From the NCBI GenBank assembly GCA_002633005.1, contig NMRA01000017.1, positions 1,444,944-1,508,943 of the forward strand: a DNA stretch of 64,000 nucleotides. The letters run 5' to 3'. This DNA comes from Phoronis australis (Eukaryota; Phoronida; Phoronidae). The position numbers and the translations under genes are program-made. Below, piece by piece: positions 33,901 through 42,900 of the stretch. The notes beneath the pieces are model-generated. The model was not told the origin of the DNA. It made no database searches and saw only the letters and a program-made list of their open reading frames with translations. Position 1 is the stretch's first letter; each line of letters starts with the position of its first letter.

Positions 33901-36900
33901 GATTATGACATTGTTATATGGTGTAAGTACAGAGTGTTTTGAACGAGTCAATTTATGACACATAGCCACCCGACCCACAACAAATTGCAACAAAAGGTTT
34001 TACAAGGGTTTTGTTCTCTACTGCTTATAAACAGGAAAAAAGACTACCAACACCTGACCACCGGAAATGGGTTAAAACTGCGTCATTTCCAAGATGGCTG
34101 ACATGACGTTTCGAAATCACCAAAAATAGATATATTTTCTTCAATAATTGACATAGAGACATAATTTTTGGTTCTAGTCTATGGTTTTACAGGGTGAGCA
34201 ACTTGCTGGCGTGGTTAAAATTAAGATGTGATCAGTATTTGATATGAAATTCAAGATGGCGACTAAAATTCAAGAACGAAAAATCCCTGATTTGTCCATT
34301 ATATTGGGTGGTCAAAGAAACGTTTCGAACTTAAACCTTTATTTTTTCTAAAAACATTCATTGAAATTGCACGAAATTTAACACATGTGCATATCAATCT
34401 ATTATCAGTACACCATAAAAAATGTAATGATACACTGTTTTCGTTCCAAGACAGAAAAGATACTTTTATAACCCAAAAAAGTCAATGCCAAATTAGCTTA
34501 CAAGATTATACAAAGCATTATTATCAAGAATGGTTACACTTAGCACTAAATTTATTCAGAAGTACTTTTTCAAGGGTTTTGTTGTAGTCAGTTGGGTGTT
34601 ACATTTTGCAAAGTCATGTTGTTTTCAAGTCCTGAGAACGAGCTAACTGGGGTTAATTACAACATGTTTTACACAAAGTCCTGACTGGAATCTAATGAAC
34701 TACAGTGTTTGGAATGCACTGACAGAGAATGTGTACGAAGGTATAGGTTGTATTATCTCAATAACTTAAGCCTGCAAAAATTCCCCTTTACTAAAAGGCA
34801 TCTGTCAGTATCAGAAAATGACTGAACAACAGGTGCTAATAAAGTATTCGTTCGTAGACATGACGCATGAACAAGTAGGTTACATTTTCATCCAAGAATG
34901 TTATGTTCATTACACGTATGCATACTGCCTCAGGTCAACCCTCATCACTGTCTTCACGTTCCTCAGATATTTGATTTTATTGTCACAATATGTTGCTAGG
35001 CACAATCTACATGCAAGCCCATTCTTTCTGCAATTGCACTGGGGCGTGCTACCAGCTGTAGTACAGTTGCAGTGTATCATCTAGGGGAGTGTCTGGTATA
35101 GCATTCATGGCAGTTATGATGTGTACGAATTGATTGATTTTAAGTCTCCAGCCCCAGTCTAAAGGTTCCTGGTCATTTGGCATATCCATCCAAACCATGA
35201 CCTGGTAGTACACCCGAGACAATGAAACCTGGTGGCTGATTCCATTGGTGGAAGACATTCGGGACATTCCATCGCTTGGCTGCCAAGTTTCTCTCAGCGG
35301 GGCTCACACCTTTCGTGGTGAATGTGTCTGTGCATGACTGGAGGACTTGGTCATCTTTCACGTGTTTCTGAGAGACTGAAGTCTTCCCAACGCCATACAC
35401 ACGTTGCGTTGCATCCTGTGAAGGAGGGCAGGAATAGTAGCTGGACACACAATTTAATCCTGAGCACACACCTCATCCAATTTATGTCATATACTTTAAG
35501 ATTGGTTCTTGACTGGTAGCCAGATCTGAAAAATAATGATTTCCCGTCAGCCATACAGTAATGGAGCATAAGCATCAACTAGTGAGTGTTCTTGCCGATT
35601 ACCGTGGTGGAATGCATATTATACTGTTTACTGCAACTGTCTTTGCAATGACCACATCAGCGCCCCCTTCTGCCTGAACGGCTGTGCATCCCACTTTCGG
35701 GAGCTGGTCACTTATTAAGGCGATCAGTTGTTGCTTGTTGCTGCCAGTGGATAAGAATTCATCTCTCTTAACCATCAAAGTCCGTTTCTCTGGTGAAGTT
35801 CAAAGTCGGATAGCTGCTGGTCTGTCTCTGTCTCTGTGTTATCCTTTATCGAAGGACTTGCACCATAACCATCAAAGACAACAGTGGCTGCCTCAGAGTG
35901 CTTTGCCGTGAAGTCAGCGTATGCTCCGACAATTTTTCCATAGGTATATCTCTTTTCCATTTGAGCTTGTGCAGAAAAGATCCCCCATCAAGCGCATAAC
36001 TTTCAGTCTGGAGACGTGCTGAAGGTGTGGAGTTTGGTGCTTCTTCAAAACCACGGGCCTTGGAACAGCGGTCATTAACGGCTTGAGCCATTTGAGGTCT
36101 GTCAGCCTTCTTCAAGATCAGGTTGTCCTCATAGAGAGACTCTGGGTGTGGACTGAGCTCGAAACTCTCAACTGCCTTAAGAGACAATTCGTCTTACCGG
36201 AATACCACTTGGGATGGCTGGAAGAGTAAGCAAGGATCGATGGTTCCGTCAGGACCATCCTGGACTGCAGCTGCATTTCCCAGGGTCTTAGCATTCTCTC
36301 TCCTCTTAAAAGAGAAAGAAAACACAGGTTGTCGAACCATTCTGTCAATGATTTTGTTCCCAACAGATTGACATCCATGCACGTTGACATTTGCGTTGGC
36401 GACAACATCATTGATGACATTGCGTATCACAGGGTCTGAGGAGAAGGATGAAAATCCGGTCAGCTTTGTGCTTATCTTTGCAAAGTCGCATGCATCTCTT
36501 TCAATTCTGGCAGCAATTGCCTGTTTGTGTTGTTCGCCTCTTGAGTACGTGAGGTCACTGGAGTCCTGGATGGTGATGTTCACCTCTGACATTACGGTGA
36601 CTAACATTGTCCACAATGTTTGCTGCTCCTCTGTCATCTTACTGCCATGAGTCAAGCCACCTGTGCCTTTTAGCGATCGCATTTAGTAATATTCTCAATG
36701 GCTAGATCACAGCTGAGGCTTGCCCAAAACTGGTTTGTTCGCCGAATCGTACGAAAGCCATTTTTGAAACTTCGCATACACATCTGGGTGTTAGCTTTCC
36801 AAATCAGCCATTTCTTGTATGTAGAGGTAAGCAGATTTCAGGTAGTTGTGGTGTCCAGCTGCAGCAAATATTGCCAAGGCATCACCAACAGCTGGCTAGT

Positions 36901-39900
36901 GATCATCCAAGACCGCGTGCGATCTGCCTTGATCATTGCCTGAGCAGTATGGAGCATTTTCAGACCAGCCACAGACTTCTCAAGATTGTCAATGATCTGC
37001 ACAATTGCGGCTGATTGTGGGGCACTTCAGACAGATGTTGACATTTTGCCTTGGGCTTCTAGTTTCCTTGTGTTTTTTTTAAGTAAGCAAATATACACTA
37101 GACACTTTTTGTTTCTTTTATGCAAGCCAATGCTTTGGATTAAATATTAAATATTAATGCAATGTTCATATCTTAAAGTATTTCAGTCAGAAATCAGTCA
37201 AATCTAAACGTTTTAAGATCATTCAATCAGAAACCAGTCATATCTAATCATACTTTCATTATAATTGATGAAGTGAAAATCAAGGATTCCTGTTCTTGAA
37301 TTTTAGCCACCAACTTGAATTTCATATCAAATAGATATAGAGATAAATCAACTACTGGAAAATCTACTCGCATTAGGCTAGGTTTCATCTGCATGACACT
37401 GTTGTGCTAAACATTTATGAGGGCAGATAGGCACACTTTGTTGGTTTGATATGGTGGTGTCTTATACAGATAAAGTGCCAAACCTGAATTAATCTTCTAC
37501 TGGGTCTTTCAGAGTTCCTGTACTGGTGGGCTTATTTATTTTACGTTACTTTACCAAAACATACACTTTTTAATCCGTTTCTGTTTGTATCAACATTGCA
37601 GCTGCAACAGGTATGAAGTGGATTCAGACCAAGATGAAGGAACTGGGTGTTCTGTCAAATCCAAACTACAAGATCTGCTTTATGATTGACAGTCTGGCCA
37701 TGATAACCATTCACTGTCCCAAGTATGGGTTGATAGAGGTGAGACATGATTAAGGTATTCCTCAACATTTGTGGATTTTTTCTAAAGTAAAATATTCACA
37801 TATTGCATAGAACTTGCATTAAAGAAAATTTCCTGCCAACATACACAAATATTGTACAAAATACATCTTTATTTTTCTTTACTACCCATAGGATGTCTGT
37901 AAACACACTACTTTCGTGCAAAATGTGCGAGTTATTTGGGACATCTTCAGTTGATTTAAATTGAGTCTAAAATCATTTTCAGGCCTTTAAAATTTCAACA
38001 GCTTTTAAATCGGCATTTTTCAACATTGATTTCTCAAAGTGCCAGAGTTGATTCAAATGATATTTTGTGACTTTATTTTGTGGCCTATGGACGAGGCAAC
38101 TATGTCTCAATTTTTTTTAATTTCCCTTAAAATAATGGAGGTATTGACTGTGAAAAATGACATTGTTTCAAAAAAGATGATAAAGATTCTGTTCTTTGAA
38201 TGAAAATAAAAATTTGAGACATGAATCCTTGCATGTTGACTGTAAGAATACATGACTCAAATATGAGGTGGCTCACACTTATAGATAGTTTCTTAGAAAT
38301 CAACATTTCAAGGACAATTTTCAGATAAAGTGGCGGTAACATGATTACAATGCTTGTGAGACATTTTAGGGCATAAAATAAGGTTGTTCAGTTACTGAGG
38401 ATTCCGAAATCTGAGGGTTGGTAACGCTATTTGAAACGTGAAAGGACTTCGCAAAGGTTGACAGTTATATGCTAGAGAAATAAATTACCAGAAACAGAAT
38501 ATTGGCCATGACATCATCAGGACCTAATTCCATGTTTATAGAGATGAGCACCCAATTGTATTGAGGATGATGTCCAAAATGCTGAGAATGAATACAGATG
38601 TAGGTGTAGGTGTATGAAAAATTCACTCTTTTCTTAAATTATTGAATAATTGTTGTGGTGTCTGTGGTCTCTGCAAACTTGGCAAAAATCTTTTTGATAA
38701 AGATTCTCGAAGCATGAGTCATCAGATTACGCTGAAATAAAATAAAGATGACCTGCAAATCATATAAGACCTTTCTAACTACCAACCGTAAGCACATGGC
38801 ATTCAGATGACTACACTTCATTATTATGTTGCATCTTTTCAAGGTTTTTGATTTTCAATGCCTTTGGTAGTTGTAAACATCAATATGTCATCATTGCAAA
38901 TCACACTCATGGATGTCTCGGGTCTTCAAAATTGAAGACTTTGTTATTAAGAGGTACTTCTTTCTATTGTTAATTAATTATAACTGAGTGTGTCAAAGGT
39001 TGATTGTTTTATTTTCTAAAAGGTCAAACCTCTTGGTGTTATCTGGGGAAAGTATGAGCAATGGAGTGCTAAGAACACTATTATGTTCGATGACATTCGA
39101 CGTAACTTCATCATGAATCCTCAGACAGGTCTCAAGGTAAGATATCAGCTGCTGATTCACCACCTGTCCATTCAGGAGCAAGGGCCTGAATCAGTGGTAC
39201 ACTAGAGTTTCTGAGGAGACATTTGTAAACTTCAATTATTCAAACCCACACATACTCTCTGAGCTTTTATGACAAAAAAAAGTACTCGACATCAAAAAAT
39301 TTTTTCTACCTCATGTTTACGTACTTGCTTTGTTCTTTCACATCTGGAGATGATTTGTCTTCAACTGTACTTTAGCTCTCAAGTGGTTTTGACACTGTTT
39401 CGTGTTGAGTACTTTTCAAATTTAAAAAGTATTGAATGACGATTCCTTTTGGAACCAAAGAACAGTTCCTTGATGTGGTAAGTGTACATAACAGCCGTTT
39501 CATCGATATCTCACGGACGTGTTCCACCACTGATTGCGCCCACTGTCAAAGAATAACATGATAAAAACAGTTTCGGGGATTCCCTAATGTCGGGTAACAG
39601 ATCTGAGTACACTGCAGGTAGATCAAATCCTGGATCTCTGTTAAGACTTAGTCTAGTTCTGTGGACTTCGATCTCAATACCTTCTCATACCCTGCCCTTC
39701 CACTTCACTGGGTGTAGACTTAAAAAGGAACTGTGTTTTATTCTGAACAAATTTTGGATAGTTTTCTATGAGTTTTTTATGAATTCCACAAATAATTCAA
39801 CATCAAAAAGTAAACTTATATTCTCACAAAAACTCAAAGAAATTACCCGCTTGGAGCGCTGCTTCTCGTGGCGTATTTGGTGGGGGCAAAGTCACTGTCC

Positions 39901-42900
39901 TGTGTTAGCTTGCAGTCAAGTGGCGTTCTTCATATTGTCGGAACGAGAAATTTTTGTGTGAAATGTCGGGTCACCAGGGATACCTGTTTGAGCCGAGGCA
40001 ACACAAAGTGATACCCAGTTGTCATAATCGTCAGACAAAAATTTGCTAGTGCAACCAGTCCCTATCAACAATTTACACTGGTGTGACTGTGCCGTGGGCA
40101 ATGTGGACTCTAGCCAGCCAGTCAGCCAGCTGTCAGCCAATACTCAGCTCTGACAAACTTGAAGGGTTGGTTGGTTACCGACTATAGCGCTGTATGAAGA
40201 CTATCGTACCACTGTGTGTTGAGCTCCGTAACCCCGAAATTTCACACAGCTGTTGACTACCCAGGTTTAGTTGACTTATGCTCGTCACCTTGTCGTAAAA
40301 CTTAGGCTACATCAACATGTAAAGCTAAGGGACCGGCGGGGGTGCCTGCAAAATCTGGTAGTCACCCGACACTGACCTTGTTTGTTGCAACTGTTCAAAT
40401 GGAAAACGATCAAATAAACGTCATTTTCTAGCATAATTTGCCGCCTTTTGTAACAAAGAAGTGTGTCGTCTGTTTCAACAACAGTACGCTCGTGACATAA
40501 AAATTTGAGACCTCTTTCGGGAGATGACAGCTTTGCAGCACCAAGGTTTGTTCTAAAAGTCATTTGCTGGCATAAAAGTACTAAAAACTTGTAAAAAAAT
40601 GAAACAAGTTCCGAAAATTTGGTGTGACATGTACGCAACCTAGGTGCCGGCAGCGAAGAACACTTGATAAAAGAATCAGGGAGAAAATAAACTGGTAATG
40701 GTCAGGTGAAGTAATCGCATAAAACCAACTCAAGAGAACGCATCACAATTTTAGCAGCACCCGATCGCTAACTTTTCCAACACGGTAAATACTGAAGTTA
40801 GTTTACTTTAGGAACCTGGTTCCTAGGTTTACTCAAGGATGAGAGTAGTTTAGTAACACTTTTGGGTCAGATTTTATTTGACCATTTTTTTACCCATATC
40901 AGCGCAAACCTGTAAGCATATATTTAGTATTCAGCTTTGGACCAAGGCTTGGGTAACCCAGCGATGGTTTGCGATGACCATTCCTTTAGAAGACACCTTT
41001 TTCGAAGAGTTGGAACAACTAGGTGTCATACAAAGAAGGCATGGCGAACCTTTTACATCCCTGTGGCAAACAATAAAAAATAAGGAGGATTCTCTTCAAA
41101 ATATGGCATAAACAATGAATGTGAAAAGCAGCCGATACCCCACCATTCACGTGACTGACACATCAGCCAATCAGCAATCGCTTTCAGGATTCAGTATTTT
41201 GACCATAAATACGAATTGGCTTTTGTTTTGCACGCAATTCGGGCAAATGTGAGTTTTATTTGTATGTTGGAACGGATTAACTGCAACATTATTTTGACTA
41301 CAGTCCAATTTTAAAGCCTGACTTCAACGGAATTTTGTTATAGATGTATTGGGCTAACCAGATAGTCCTAGCAAATCCTTAGTAAAATAAGAAAACGAGA
41401 GTTCAATCACACAAATGCAAGCCCGTCAAATAATGCCTTTTTGTGCCATGTTGTGAGATCCCAGCACAAATAACAAAAAAGGTTGTATTGAATAGGGCTC
41501 TGAATAGAACACCACTGCGTGCGGGTGTTATTCGCAGCTTTTTTAATTAAATGGTGATTCTCGCGGTGACGTAGACAACAGCAAGACAATACGCCTAACG
41601 GTGCGTTACATTTGGCAATTTATGGCACTTATACATTTTTATGGTGGGCTCTGAGTGATGCTCTCAACATACTGCAGGAACCAAATTTACAGGACGGTGT
41701 TATTGTTCAAGATAGGCTTTGATATACTGATTGAAGTCCTCATTAGAGATCTGGTGAATGGTTTGCTCTTGGATAGCAGTAATAGGTCTAAGGTTGGGGT
41801 TACGATGATCCTTAATTCTGGTTGATAACTGGAGACCCATCTCACCGATATAGTTGTCAGTACACTCACCACACTTGTCTGCGTAGATCACATCACACCT
41901 CTCGAGGGGATGACACATCTTTCACTGATGGGAGGATGGACCGAATAGTGTTAAACGGTTTGTGAAAAAACTTGATGTTGTGTTTACGGTAGATAGTCTG
42001 AATCCTTTCGGAGACACCTCTGACAGAGGGAATATACACAGGGAAGTTGATGATTGGAGGATCAGGGGGGTCATTCTGTCGTGGTCATTCCTCGTTACGT
42101 ACATTGAACATCTAGTCACGATGTTCGTTGACATGCAATGCTTGTTTCACGTGACGCTCGTTTCAGCTTCACATCAAATCGCCATCTGTCTCACAAAAAA
42201 TCTGTAGTACGGACTCTACTCAACAGTGCCAAGATACTTGTTTCTGATGACAACGAAAGAGAAGCTGAGGTTCGTCACGTGAAACGAGCTTTGCTTTCCA
42301 CTGGATATCATGACTGGATGTTGTACATTATGAGGAACGACCACGACAGAGTGACCCCTCTGATCTTCTGATCATCAATTTCTCTGTGTGTATTCCCTAT
42401 GTTAGAGGCATCTCCGGAAGGATTCACACTATCTACCATAAACTCAACATCAAGTTGTTTCACAAACCGTTTAACACTATTCGGTCCATCCTCCCATCAG
42501 TGAAAGATGTGTCATCCCCTCGAGAGGTGTGATGTGATCTACGCATACAAGTGTGGTGAGTGTACTGACAACTATATCGGTGAGATGGGTCTCCAGTTAT
42601 CAACCAGCATGAGGGTCAAGGATCATCGCAACTCCAACTAAAAAGGCTAAATTTAAGGTGTAGTGTAAGTGAGTAGCAAAAAATAAAAAAAACAGAACCA
42701 ATGATTGGTCTTGGCTTTTTGAAAATGTGGGTTTAAATTTGAAGTCATGTCCATAAGGAGAGCTCAGCATGAGTTCCGAGGTGCATTGTTTCAGTGAGGT
42801 ATGGCGGAAAGGTGGTTTCTTCCTAAGCTCAGGATATGGTGGGAGTAGGGCCAACTTTAATGCCTGTTTCAAACGACAAAATGATTGAAAATTTCAACCA

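Noticed and set aside
39587-39961. 124-codon frame in UBLCP1 intron 7
   Set aside because: No recognisable domain or splice context.
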